48,200 bases of DNA from Lingula anatina (Eukaryota; Brachiopoda; Lingulata; Lingulida; Lingulidae): NCBI RefSeq assembly GCF_001039355.2, contig NW_019773537.1:31789-79988 (forward strand). Reading direction: 5' to 3'. The notes under the pieces are model-generated. The model ran no database searches. It saw only the letters and a list, made by a program, of their open reading frames with translations, and was not told where the DNA came from. This document shows positions 1 to 10,358 of the stretch, in pieces (position 1 is the stretch's first letter; every line of letters begins with the position of its first letter). The position numbers were made by a program, and so were the translations under genes.

Positions 1-1440
1 CTCGTGTTATGATAGGGAGGATGAAAATAACTCAACCAACTTCAAATCATTTTTTCAAAAAATTATCAGTCATAATAAACAAAACTTCACTGTATACTAA
101 TATTGTATAAGGTACACATGACGTTGCCTCTAACTCCATTTCTTTATAGTCAATAATATCTTCCATAATACTACCGAGATTTAATATGAAAAAATGAGGT
201 GCTTTGGAGGCTCTTAAATGGTGGCCCTCTTTTATACTGCCTCGTTCTCGGCACAATGCAAAATCAATTTTCCAAGCAGTGCAGGGCATAATCATGGTCA
301 CACTGTACATTATAATATTTTGATAACTTTGAGAATGAATTCATAAAGGCAAGCGCCCGGATTTATGATTCTAATGCATTGGTCTGTTGGAGCACCCAGT
401 ACTTAGGTAAAAAAAGAGCAAATCTTGAGACTCAGGAATGTCGTTTTAGTTTGCAGGGTTTTTTATTTTTCAAAATACGCTTTAAAAGTGATGCCACAAA
501 CTAACGAAACTGCAGTATAACAACCCATGATAGTTTGCTGAAAGCTTTTGTGGATTTGAAGCTTGTGTAATGTTAGAAACGAGAAAGGAGCGAGGAGAAA
601 GTGAGAAAGGAGCGGATGGTGTTTTTGTCATAATACTAATACAACTGCGGGTAATGTCAAAGGGAGAAGGCCACTATATATTGAAAGAAGTGGAAAGATA
701 AATAAATAGAAGGGGCACCGGAATCAACTGGAAAGTAGTTAATAAATGAAATAAATGACATGAAAATATATAATTGTATTTATTATCTCATGTAACAGCA
801 AAAGACAAACCCAACAGCTTCATCACACCTGTATAGTTTTTAGGGTAATTAGACCCTTGTTTGCAAGGTTTTTGAAATACAGCATAATCAATACTCCAAA
901 CTTCGAAATGGTCTTTGCTTTGGGTGTGCCTCTATAGTCCAAAATTTTAATGATCCATTTACAATTACAATTACAGGATTAAGCGGTTTTCCTTTCATGT
1001 AGGTCCGCCATATTTAGGTCGCGGCATTACTGGCACTCGGCTCTTCTCAATCTGAATGGTCCCTATCTTTGGTTCCGTGGCCCCATAGTTCTTTCGTCTA
1101 AATCTTTCTATATTTTTATAGAGAATATATTATATTTTTTATTTAGATCTAGAGACTCAATAACAAAATCCATGAAGAAGGAATAGTATCCACTAGAGAT
1201 GATGTCCAAAGATAATTTTTTAATGGAACTCAGTAGGCTTTCAGATAGGAACATCTTTGGTGTAACGTGCCTTCAAACCCATTCTTATTTTAAGCAACCT
1301 TTTCATTCTTTTTGGACCAATAAATCTTCGGATGAATAAACTTTAGAAATGTTGAGACGCGCCAGTTTACACAAAATATCACCTATAATAAAATTTTAAT
1401 CATTGATAAAAGTGATGTAATACTCAAAAATAGATGGCAA
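1..1440. other. Non-coding left flank
   Basis: No exon, RNA gene or recognisable transposon was found here. Open frames are short and show no family resemblance. The sequence is AT-rich, with small low-complexity patches such as the ATTACA-like run near 960. The block duplicated with the EF-hand genes begins at about 1440, judged by similarity with sequence from about 6065. Confidence 0.5.
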
Positions 1441-1599
1441 CACCTACATTGAAAAATAATTAATAGAAAAGGCGAATTCTCGTATTTTGATGACCATGGG
1501 GTGCACTAGGAAAGTTAATTACAATGGGCAGCTCTTAAATAAATCTTGTAAAACTAACATGTTTTTGACCTCAGAAGGTGAGACTTACATCCGTTACTT

Positions 1600-1797
1600 A
1601 AGCGTTACATACGCGTGGTCGTGGGACGTTTGCATCTTGACAGAAGACGTTTTATTCATCCAGCTTCGGGTCCATCACAGTAAAATCGTTGGATCGGAAT
1701 GTGCATAACCACTGACTGAGTCTCTGTTGGGGTCCATATAAAAATGAGGACATAGATAGAGAAGTAGTGACTCCCGTCTACGAAGAGCCCGCATAAA
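1600..1797 (+). promoter_or_regulatory. TATA promoter and non-coding exon 1 of EF-hand gene A
   Basis: A TATAAAAA box lies at 1737-1744. About 115 bases upstream of it (1600-1715) match the region before gene B (6237-6352) almost base for base, including a GTTTGCATCTTGACAG block, while flanking sequence is more diverged. A donor GTAAGT at 1798 would end a short 5' UTR exon of about 30 nt (start near 1767 inferred from the usual TATA spacing). It would join the acceptor at 2368, leaving 12 nt of leader before the ATG. The TATA-to-donor distance is 60 nt in both A and B. The start site is inferred. Confidence 0.6.
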
Positions 1798-2380
1798 GTA
1801 AGTAATCTAAAAAGCAGAAAACAATAAGAAAAATGATCGTATCAAACCGAGATTTCTCGTTTTTTTTTCACTAATTTATTTGTGAACCACGTAATATCAT
1901 GTAATGATTATGTGGTATTAATCTGACAGTGGAGAATTTCTGATAGGTGTTGTTTTTTTCTGTAGAGTAAGGAAAAAAGGTTTTTTTTAAAAAATAGCTA
2001 CGAATATGAATTTCGTAAGCCATATATATTGTAAATCTTATGTGTCGCAAAATTTTGATGTTGATTAGCATTATACATGTACTTACATAACTTAAATACA
2101 CTTAATCTAGAAACTTCGAACTCAAAAACTGGTTAACATGGATCGTAAATTTGTCCACGTTTTTGAATATGTTAAAACTTTTTTTTTTTTTTTGTTGTAT
2201 AAAGGTCTATTGCTCATTGTATGCCTTTTAGTATAACATACATGTATGACATTAATTGAGTTGTAAAATTCCTCATTATTGTTTGCATATGGATATATGT
2301 TTGATGTTACTGTAACCAAAATATGACACCTTCCTACCCTATTTATTTATATATTTTTCATTAACCAGGACGACAACACC

Positions 2381-3775
2381 ATGAAGGTTTTCATCCTTTT
2401 GGTTGTTTGTGTGGCGTACGCCAACGCAGGTATTTGTGAAGAGGTCTGCAGTCCTCTGTGCAAATCTGGCGCCACCGCAGCCGGCGCTGCGATCAGTGGA
2501 GGCACCGCGGCCGCTGCAGCTGGAGCCGTCGGCGGCGTGGTCTGTGGCACGAGCTGTGACAAGGTGTGCGACCTTGGCGATAAAGTGGTCAGCTGGATCG
2601 GAGGTCTCTTCGGCAAACGTGATGCACCACATACATGGGTGGTCGTAAGTGTTTAATGACTGACAGGCCCATACCATATATATATATATATATAGTGCCG
2701 TAATATGCTGGTTTACAATAAATGGTTCTTCGTATGCCAATGGTTATTATCACAAAGTTAATGGATTCTTGCATTTTAACTGGAAAAATTTTATTGTTTG
2801 TGAGAGGCGGCCTCCAAGTAACAAAGGCATGCCAGTTGTTTTTCATTTTAGTGTTAAGGGCATAAACTAAATAGACGCTTTTAAGTGGTAGTTCAGTGCC
2901 CCACAGTCCAATTAATTTGAGATTCTGCACCTAAATCAAACTTTCAGCTGGTTCTCTGGTTTGCAGGTTGCCCATTGGGAGGGTGAATTCCCAAGACATT
3001 TTAACGAGTACGACACCAACAGAGATGGTCTCATCACTCACAGAGAATTTGTCAATGCCATCAATGCTGAGTTGAAAGACGTTGCAGCATTGAAAGCTTT
3101 CCATTTGGCCGACAAAAACGGTAAGTGGGTCAAGAAACAGAGGGACAATGCGTCTTGGTGCTATACTTGACTGTTTTTGATCTTAACTTCCCCATTTGAA
3201 GCAATTATTGCAGTGTCCATATTGTTCAAATCCCCTCACAAGGAATTCGCTTTCAGACTTGCAAACAATGTGGAGCAATTTCATGAAATGACACACGTAT
3301 AAAAAAACGTTTATGTAAAATCTGCAAGATTGCAGCAGGTTTGGTTTGGGTCCTGTTCACAATGAACTAGTCACTCAAGCTACTGCGCACCCTCCTGCTA
3401 GATATTATACAAGATTGTTGGGAACAAAAGGAGGCGTGTTAGTCTCTTAATCTGATTGCATTCAGCGAGAGACCCCGTGGAGCTAGGACAATAAATCAAT
3501 TGTGTACGGGCCCAAAGTTTTGTGAACAAAATAACATGTGTTAATTTACTTTGATAAACTTGATCTTTACTGTTCTACAGATGGGCGTTATCAATATTTA
3601 TCGTTACTGCAGCAGTATACTGTAATGTCAGTAGGTATACACCTTTATAATATCCAAGGATATTGAAAAAGAAAACATTCATTGAATCAACATGAATGTA
3701 TATTTCTTTCTAGGTGATGACTACATCGACAGAGATGAACTCAAGGCTGCCCCCTTCAAGTTTGCGAAGGACTGA
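2381..3775 (+). CDS. Secreted Cys/Gly-Ala-rich EF-hand protein, copy A
   Basis: Exons are 2381-2644, 2967-3120 and 3714-3775. All junctions are GT-AG and the frame is continuous (480 nt, 159 aa). Residues 1-16 form a signal peptide with an ANA|G cleavage site. Residues 19-27 and 55-63 each hold a C-X3-C-X3-C motif, separated by a Gly/Ala-rich stretch (about 29-53). A Gly-Lys-Arg site follows at 78-80. Two EF-hands follow: loop 1 at 104-115 (DTNRDGLITHRE) and loop 2 at 137-148 (DKNGDDYIDRDE). Both keep acidic or Asn ligands at positions 1, 3 and 5 and Glu at 12. The protein is probably secreted and binds calcium; the role of the N-terminal segment is unknown. Intron 1 (phase 0) separates the two modules and intron 2 interrupts loop 2. 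A poly(A) signal AATAAA lies at 3848-3853. I do not recognise the family. Gene structure is high confidence because three paralogs agree. Confidence 0.85.
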
Positions 3776-3847
3776 AGAAGAGCTATTTCAGGAGCATTTA
3801 ACAAAATTTTCTTTCTCCAGTAAGAGAAATATCAATGTGGTTAGTTG

Positions 3848-3853
3848 AATAAA
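3848..3853 (+). terminator. Poly(A) signal of copy A
   Basis: AATAAA lies 73 nt after the stop codon, within a 3' UTR similar in all three copies. The equivalent signals are at 8797-8802 (B) and 11906-11911 (C). Confidence 0.6.
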
Positions 3854-3859
3854 ATCAAT

Positions 3860-6065
3860 AAGATACACGTTTGGTTTCTGATTTAAACATGCATTTAATC
3901 TGGTTGCAGATCCATGACAATTGCGCTTCGTTGTATCATTTTTAACCAACAAAATCATTCATATATCGAATCGATATGTTGCTTTTCGGTTGGAAAAAAA
4001 CTAAAGTAACTCAGTAACATGAATATAATATCGCTGTAATCGACCAGTAGATGTCAAACTTAATATGTGCACCTTAATTTTACATGTAAGAAAATAGCTT
4101 CACAGGTTTTTTCCAAATTTAAGGATATTGTCACCCTTCGCCCAAATATCCTTGTGTACTGCCTTACATACATTATTTTGGATAATAAATAAATCTTCAG
4201 TGTTTATTATTCACACATTTGTCATCTTAAAGGTGGCGTCATGATTGCGACTTGGGGAAAAAATGAAAAATTAGTTTCTCAAATTTCTCTTTTACCTAAG
4301 CACCCATGACCACCGTTTTAACGCCGATTTAATGACACTATTTAGTACTCAAGCACACTGCATGCTGAAAAGTCTTAGTTCAGCTTTTGTCGTTGATCAA
4401 GCAAAATAATACCATTGTTTAATAAAAATATGTAATAAGGGGCTCATAACTCTATAACAAAAACATTTAAACCAAAATGACGAGATTTTACCCTATACAC
4501 TCCTGGTCACCTTTACCAATTTTTGTGATAAAATCTAGTTCATGGATAAAGTTACGCTCCATACCCTTTGTTATCTCACCTTAAAATAGAAAGGTGTTAA
4601 AATGAGTTGCCTATGCTTATACATTGCCACAAAAAATATAATACACTGATATTTCATGTTTTCCAGGTATTTTCGTTATTTAAAATCAGCACAGATATAG
4701 ATGCATTACTGAATAATAAGACGCAGGAAAAATCTCTTTTTTGCATCTGGATGATAATAAAGGGTTCAATAACCTTAAACGCGTCTTTTTAAAAACAAGT
4801 TAAGTTTGGCGCCGTTTTTATCTCCACACCGTTGTAATCTTCAGTCTTTTGTTATCATCTTTCAAAAAAGATTGGGTTGCCGATAACACGAACGCTTGAA
4901 AAAATATATATGATTGCTACACGAAAATTTAAATCAAAGTTGTGTTTTAATACCCTAACATTGCCCTATGGGATACAAATTGAGAGATTAAACATACCAG
5001 GCAGTTTATTTGCTCAACTTTTTCTCAATAAAAAGTGGATGTTTGGCCAGGCACGATATAGGTTGGGTTGCCATTGTTGAAAAGTAATGATCATTTTGGG
5101 CTGTAGAACAGGGGACCATTTGTGTCCCCATGGTTTTCTTCAGAACCACTTGGTTGGTTTGACACAATAGTAAGAGGCAAGTCAAAAATCTGCTGAACCG
5201 CCACCATGAGCAACTGTTTTCACAGTTTCCAGAAATTGTTGCACAAACATTACATTAAACACGAAGTTGGCCATCAAAACAAAAAAAACTTAGAAAATCT
5301 GACATGTCACCAATGAACTTAGCAAATTACTGTAAATAAGTTGATGGACCCATTAAAAGTGCAGTTCATTCTTTGTTGGGTCATAAGAGATTTCATTTGT
5401 GGTCTGCTTTACCCTAGGTCATCGCTGAGGAGCCTGCCATTTACTGTTCCTCAGAAAAAAAAACAGGTTTTGACAGGCTGTTGACACTTAATAACAGAAG
5501 TTGCTGACAATGCTCACTCCTTCCTACTACATATCTGGTAGAGCATAAGGTCCTCTGTGGCGCTGTTACCTTTAAGATACATACAAAGTCAACTTTTTGT
5601 CATAAAAACCAACCAAATGCCAGCATACAGTTTCAAGTAGTATAACTAAGAGAATTACCAAAAGGCATTGTTTAATTTTACCGGAAAGTGATGTTTGAAC
5701 AGATTTTTCTGCTAGCATTCTATGCTGTATGTCAATGGGGCAGAAAAGTAGGTCACGAAAGTAGGTTAAATTGACAACCAAAAATTTAAAGAAAGGAGCA
5801 CTCTAAAGCTCTTTTATGGCTGATCGGGTGATTTATTCTGTTTATCCCTTGGCATGTCGATTTTATTAGAGTCGTATAAGAAACTAGTAGAAGTGGTTTA
5901 CATGTGTTACTGGGAATCCACGCTCCACCGATGCTCGGTTCGTATGTACCTTTAAGGGGACCACGAGTGCAGTAGACTGCATGTTTCCCAGGAGCGGACC
6001 CAGGATTATGTGAAGGGGGAAGCTTGGCATGGGATTTGGGGCCCGCTGAAGGTCATACATGGCAT
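3860..6065. other. Spacer between EF-hand copies A and B
   Basis: No gene was seen. The first part is A's 3' flank, alignable in pieces to the flanks of B and C, with one diverged unit of the downstream repeat at about 4805-4945. From about 5565 to 5957 it carries a repeat also found inverted at about 34915-35300. Confidence 0.5.
5565..5957 (-). repeat. Dispersed repeat, inverted relative of 34915-35300
   Basis: The reverse complement of this stretch matches the inside of the TA-flanked element at 34774-35403 over nearly its full length, with scattered mismatches. Examples are the block around 5880-5950 against 34915-34980 and 5572-5780 against 35085-35295. The ends of that element (ACTGAACAAAAATATAAAC) are not present here. 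This is therefore either an internal fragment or a shared module inside a different element. Confidence 0.65.
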
Positions 6066-6236
6066 CACCTACATGTACATTATAAAATATTTGAGAATTA
6101 AGGCAATTTCCCGTATTTTGATGACAATGTACTAGAAAAGTAAATTACTTACAACAGGTAGCTTATAAATAAATGTAAGTCTATCATGTTTTGACCTCAG
6201 GAGAGTGGCTATGTCAGGGTTACATCCGTCACTTAA

Positions 6237-6432
6237 GCGTTACACGTGCGTGGTCGTGGGACGTTTGCATCTTGACAGAAGACATTTTATTCATCCAGCT
6301 TCGGGTCCATCACAGTAAAATCGTTGGATCGAAACGTGCATAACCACTGATTAAGACACTATTGGTGTGCATATAAAAACGAGGACATAGACAGATAAGT
6401 AGTGACTCCCGTCTAAGAAGAGCCCGCATAAA
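6237..6432 (+). promoter_or_regulatory. TATA promoter and non-coding exon 1 of EF-hand gene B
   Basis: TATAAAAA lies at 6372-6379. The upstream block 6237-6352 is almost identical to the one before gene A. The donor GTAAGT at 6433 ends the inferred 5' UTR exon, which joins the acceptor at 6952 with 12 nt of leader before the ATG. The layout matches copy A exactly. Confidence 0.6.
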
Positions 6433-6964
6433 GTAAGTAATTTAAAAAGCAGAAAACAATAAGAAAAATGATTCATATCAAATCGAGATTTCTCACTTTT
6501 ATTTGTGAACCACGTAATATCATGTAATGTATTTATTTTTTTCCGTAGAGTGTGGCGAAAAAAGTGGAAAAAAATAATCTACCAATATGAATTTCGTAAG
6601 CCGCATATTGTAAATCTTGTCTCGTAGAATTTCAATGCTGGTTAGCGTTATACTTATATAACTTTAATACACAATATCTAGAAACTTCAAACTAAAAAAC
6701 TAGTAATCATAGATTGTAAATTATTCATGGTTTTGGATGTGGTGTACTTTGGCAGTTAAGGGAAATTAAAGGTGTTGAAATCTACAGGCAAACTTTTTGT
6801 TGTATAAAGGCCTATTCTCATCGTATACCTTTTAATTTAATATACATGTACATATATGGCATTTATTGATATATGTTCGATGCTACTGTAGCCAAAATAT
6901 GACACCATCCTCATTTGATTATAAACTAATTAATTAATTTCATTTTAAACAGAACGACAACGCC

Positions 6965-7670
6965 ATGAAGGTTTTCATTCTTTTGGTTACTTGTGTGGCG
7001 TACGCCAGCGCAGGGATTTGTGAAACCGTCTGCAGTCCTTTGTGCAAAACTGGCGCCACGGCAGCCGGCGCTGCGATCAGTGGAGGCACCGCGGCTGCCG
7101 TAGGCGGAGCCGTCGGCACCGCAGTGTGTGGCGTGAGCTGTGACAAGGTCTGCGACCTGGGCGGTAAAGTGGTGGACTGGATCGGAGGTCTCTTCGGCAA
7201 ACGTGATGCACCACATACATGGGTGGTCGTAAGTGTTTAATGACTGACGGACCCATACCTTAAATACTCACTCAACAATATAATTAGGTCTCCCATGTTA
7301 TTTCTTTTGATGCTCCTGACTGTTATTCAAAATCCATGCTCTATCCTGGCATAACGTGCAATTGTCGTTATACCTCGGTCAAAAATCAAACCCATCAAAC
7401 TGTTCACCATAGATATACAGTATTGAAATATATGCTGGTTTAAATTAATGGTTCTTCGTTGGCCGAGCAGGTGATACCAAGGATTTTAATATATTTCAAA
7501 GATCATTATCATAAAGTTAATCGATTGTTGCTTTTTAACGGAAAAAACTTTAATGGTTTCTACGAGGCGGCCTCCAAGTAACAAATGCTTGCAAGTTCTT
7601 TAAAATTTTAGTATTAGGGGCTTAAGCTAAATAGACGCTTAAATGGTACTTCAATGCCCCTTAGTCCCCC

Positions 7671-7701
<31 letters not shown>

Positions 7702-8714
7702 AGATTTTGCACCTAAATCAAACTTTCAGATGGTCATTTGGTTTGCAGGTTGCTCACTGGGAGGGCGAATTCCCAAGACATTTCAACGAGTATGACACCA
7801 ACAGAGATGGCCGCATCTGTCACAGAGAATTTGTCAATGCCATCAATGCTGAAGTGAGAGACCTTGCAGCATTGAAAGCTTTCAAGCTGGCCGACACAAA
7901 CGGTAAGTGGGCCAAGATAGATAGGGACAATGTGTCTTGGTGCTATACCTGACCGCTTTTGGTCTCAATTTCCCCAGTTTGTAGCAATTTTTGCAGAATA
8001 TCCATATTGTTCAAATGTTTATTTGAAATCTTCTAGATTTTTACTGCTTTGGTTTAGGGCCTGTTCACAATGAACTAGTCACTCAAGCTACTGCGCACTG
8101 ATTCCAAGGGGACCCTCGCTGAATACAATCAGATTAACAGCCCAAACCGCCTCCTCCTGCTGGAAATTAAACGAGAAATTTGGAAACAAAAGGAGGCTTG
8201 TTAGTCTGTTAATCTGATTGCGTTCAGCGAGAGACCCCGTGGAGCTAGGACAATAAATCGATTGTGTACGGGTCCAAAGTTTTGTGAACATGTATTAATT
8301 TACTCTGATAAACTTCTCTTCTACAGATGGACGTTATCAATATTCATCATTTATGCAGCAGTATACTGTAATGTCAGTAGGGGGGCCGTAGCGATAGTCC
8401 GAAGGTTCAATAGTCCGAAGGTTCATTGGTCCGAATGTTCACTATAGAACCTTCAGACCAATGAACCCTTGATTAAAAAATCGATAAAAACGTTACCACT
8501 TTTCGGACCAATGAACCTTCGGACCAATGAACCTTCGGACTATCGAGACGCCCCCTCAGTAGGTATACACTTTTATACTATCCAAGGATATTGAAAAAGA
8601 AAACATTCATTTAGCATGCATGTATGTTTCTTTTTTGGATATTTCTTTCAAGGTGATGACTACATCGACAGAGATGAACTCAAGGCTGCCCCCTTCAAGT
8701 TTGCAAAGAACTGA
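6965..8714 (+). CDS. Secreted Cys/Gly-Ala-rich EF-hand protein, copy B
   Basis: Exons are 6965-7228, 7749-7902 and 8653-8714 (159 aa, same phases as copy A). The signal peptide ends at ASA|G (residue 16). Cysteines 19, 23, 27, 55, 59 and 63 are all kept, as is Gly-Lys-Arg at 78-80. Loop 1 (104-115) reads DTNRDGRICHRE, with Cys at loop position 9 where A and C have Thr. This adds a seventh cysteine to the mature chain. Loop 2 (137-148) has Thr for Lys at its second position and otherwise matches. The second exon carries five B-specific residue changes. Intron 2 is long, with a hairpin (8108-8238) and an inserted foldback transposon (8382-8555). Poly(A) signal at 8797-8802. Probably secreted and calcium-binding; function unknown. 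Confidence 0.85.
7667..7702. repeat. Poly-C/poly-T tract in intron 1 of copy B
   Basis: A run of C followed by a long run of T lies before the acceptor of exon 2. The C copy has a short unique sequence here. The tract length is probably unreliable in the assembly. Confidence 0.7.
8108..8238. repeat. Long intronic hairpin in copy B
   Basis: The left arm (about 8108-8157, containing CAATCAGATTAACAG) is complementary to the right arm (about 8191-8238, containing CTGTTAATCTGATTG), with a loop of about 33 nt. Copy C has the same left arm at about 11557-11606 and a shortened right arm. Copy A keeps only the right arm. It is probably an old foldback element present before the genes duplicated. Confidence 0.6.
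8382..8555. mobile_element. Foldback MITE, 174 bp, with 8-bp target duplication
   Basis: The element starts GGGGCCGTAGCGATAGTCCG and ends with the near reverse complement. The arms are made of repeats of the unit GGTCCGAAGGTTCATT. TCAGTAGG occurs at both edges (8374-8381 and 8556-8563). Copy A's intron reads through the same place with a single TCAGTAGG, which is a natural empty site. An 8-bp duplication fits a hAT or P-type transposase, but no coding part is present to decide. Confidence 0.8.
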
Positions 8715-9166
8715 AGAAGAGCTATTTGAGGAACATTTAAGAAAAATTTGCTTTCTCCCCTTATAGACTTATCAATGTTGTTAGTTGAATGAAATCAATA
8801 AAATTTCAATCATAAATACATGCTTGGTTTCTGACTAAAACATGCATTTGATCTGGTTGCAGATCCACAAAAAAAAAATTGAGCGTCGTTGTATCATTTT
8901 TAATCAACAAAATCAGTATGTCGAAGCGATATCTCGGATGAAACAAAAAAGAAGTGACAATAATTATATAATAGCATGTATTGATCAAAGCTTTAATGTA
9001 CCAATATGTCAAACTTAGGCTTATATGTACACCCTTTACATCTAACAAGAAAGCCTCACATTAGTTTCCAAATTTTAAACTCCTTTAAATTTCTTCTACG
9101 GAGTAAAAAGGCTAAATTCTTAAAATTCTTGAAAGCGTTATGATATTTTTTTTTTAAAACAACTTT

Positions 9167-9560
9167 GTTTTTATCTCCACACTGTTGGCTTTCACTATCT
9201 TGCCTACATCTTTTATGGAAGAGGGGGTCACCGATAACGCGCTTGAAAAACATATCATGTTTGCTAGACGAAAATTTGAAGTGTGTTTCATTACGGTTTT
9301 TATTTCAACATTTTAGGCTTGGTCACAATGTTGCCCACGTCCTTTATAAAAGGGGAAGGGGGTCGCTGATAATGCACTTGAAATATATATATATATATAT
9401 ATATATTTGCTCGACGAAAATTTAAAACAAATTTGTATTTTAGTACAGTTTTTATTCCCACTCGGTTGAGTTCGGAACTACACATCTCTTATAAAAGAGG
9501 GGGTCACCGAAAACGTGCTTTATAGGCCTAGGGGCCTATATATAATATAGCCTTTATTTC
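9167..9560. repeat. Imperfect tandem repeat downstream of copy B (3 units)
   Basis: Three diverged units of about 130-150 bp start near 9167, 9296 and 9449. Each has TTTTTAT..CCAC, then an AAAGAGGGGGTC-like block, GCTTGAAAAA and GACGAAAATTT. A TA run expands the second unit. The same array lies downstream of copy C (about 12249-12640). One unit remains downstream of copy A. Confidence 0.65.
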
Positions 9561-9859
9561 CTTGACGCAAATTCGAAAAAAAAATTATTTAATCTTACTC
9601 TGAATAGTTGCCAGAGCAAAATGGAATGGCTGTCATTCTGACGTTCTTTTTTTTTCAGCAAATTTATTTGGGGTGACACACGACAAATCTAAACTGCTTG
9701 GGCCCACCCTCAAAGTGGAAATGTTTTTGTTTTTTTTTGGGGGGGGGGAGAGAGGGGGAGAGAGATTTGAAAGTTATAAAAGGCTCAGTTAATTTTCCTT
9801 AGGTCTGTTATTCAAGAGAATAATCAAATCCGATTAAACATTTACTGATGTACTGCCAT

Positions 9860-9860
9860 N
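9860..9860. other. Single-N assembly join
   Basis: Left of this N the sequence follows the far 3' flank of an EF-hand unit and matches about 12870-12955. Right of it the sequence abruptly matches the inside of the first intron of copies A and B (for example 1920-1950). The promoter and non-coding exon expected between them for copy C are absent. Confidence 0.75.
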
Positions 9861-10358
9861 TATATATATCTGACAGTGGAGAATTTCCGATATGTAGTGC
9901 AGTTTTTCGGTAGAGAAAAGCGAAATATATATATTTTTAAATAAGCTACGAATATGCAATTCGTAAGCCGCATATTGTTAATCCTATGTCTCGTAGAATT
10001 TTAATATTAAGGTTGGCATTATACTGAAATAACGTAAATATATATCTAGAAATTTCGAACTCAAAAACTGGTTAACATACATCGTAAATTTGTCCGTTGT
10101 GGTGTACTTTGGTAATTAAGGGAAATTAAAGGTGTTAAATTCTACATGCAAACTTTTTTGTTGTGTAAAGGCCTATTGCTTATTGTATGTCTTTTATTAT
10201 TACATACATGTATGACATTATTTGTATTGCAAAATTCCTCATTATTGCTTACATTATTGATGTATTCGATATTACTGTAACCAAAATATGACACCATCCT
10301 ACCCTATTTATTTAGTTATTTCTTTCTTTCTTTATTTTTTAACCAGAAAGACAACGTC

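Noticed and set aside
2339-2740. Minus-strand open frames over the first EF-hand exon, repeated at 6926-7216 and 10316-10690
   Set aside because: They are shadows of the plus-strand exon, which has splice sites, a signal peptide and conserved residues in three copies.
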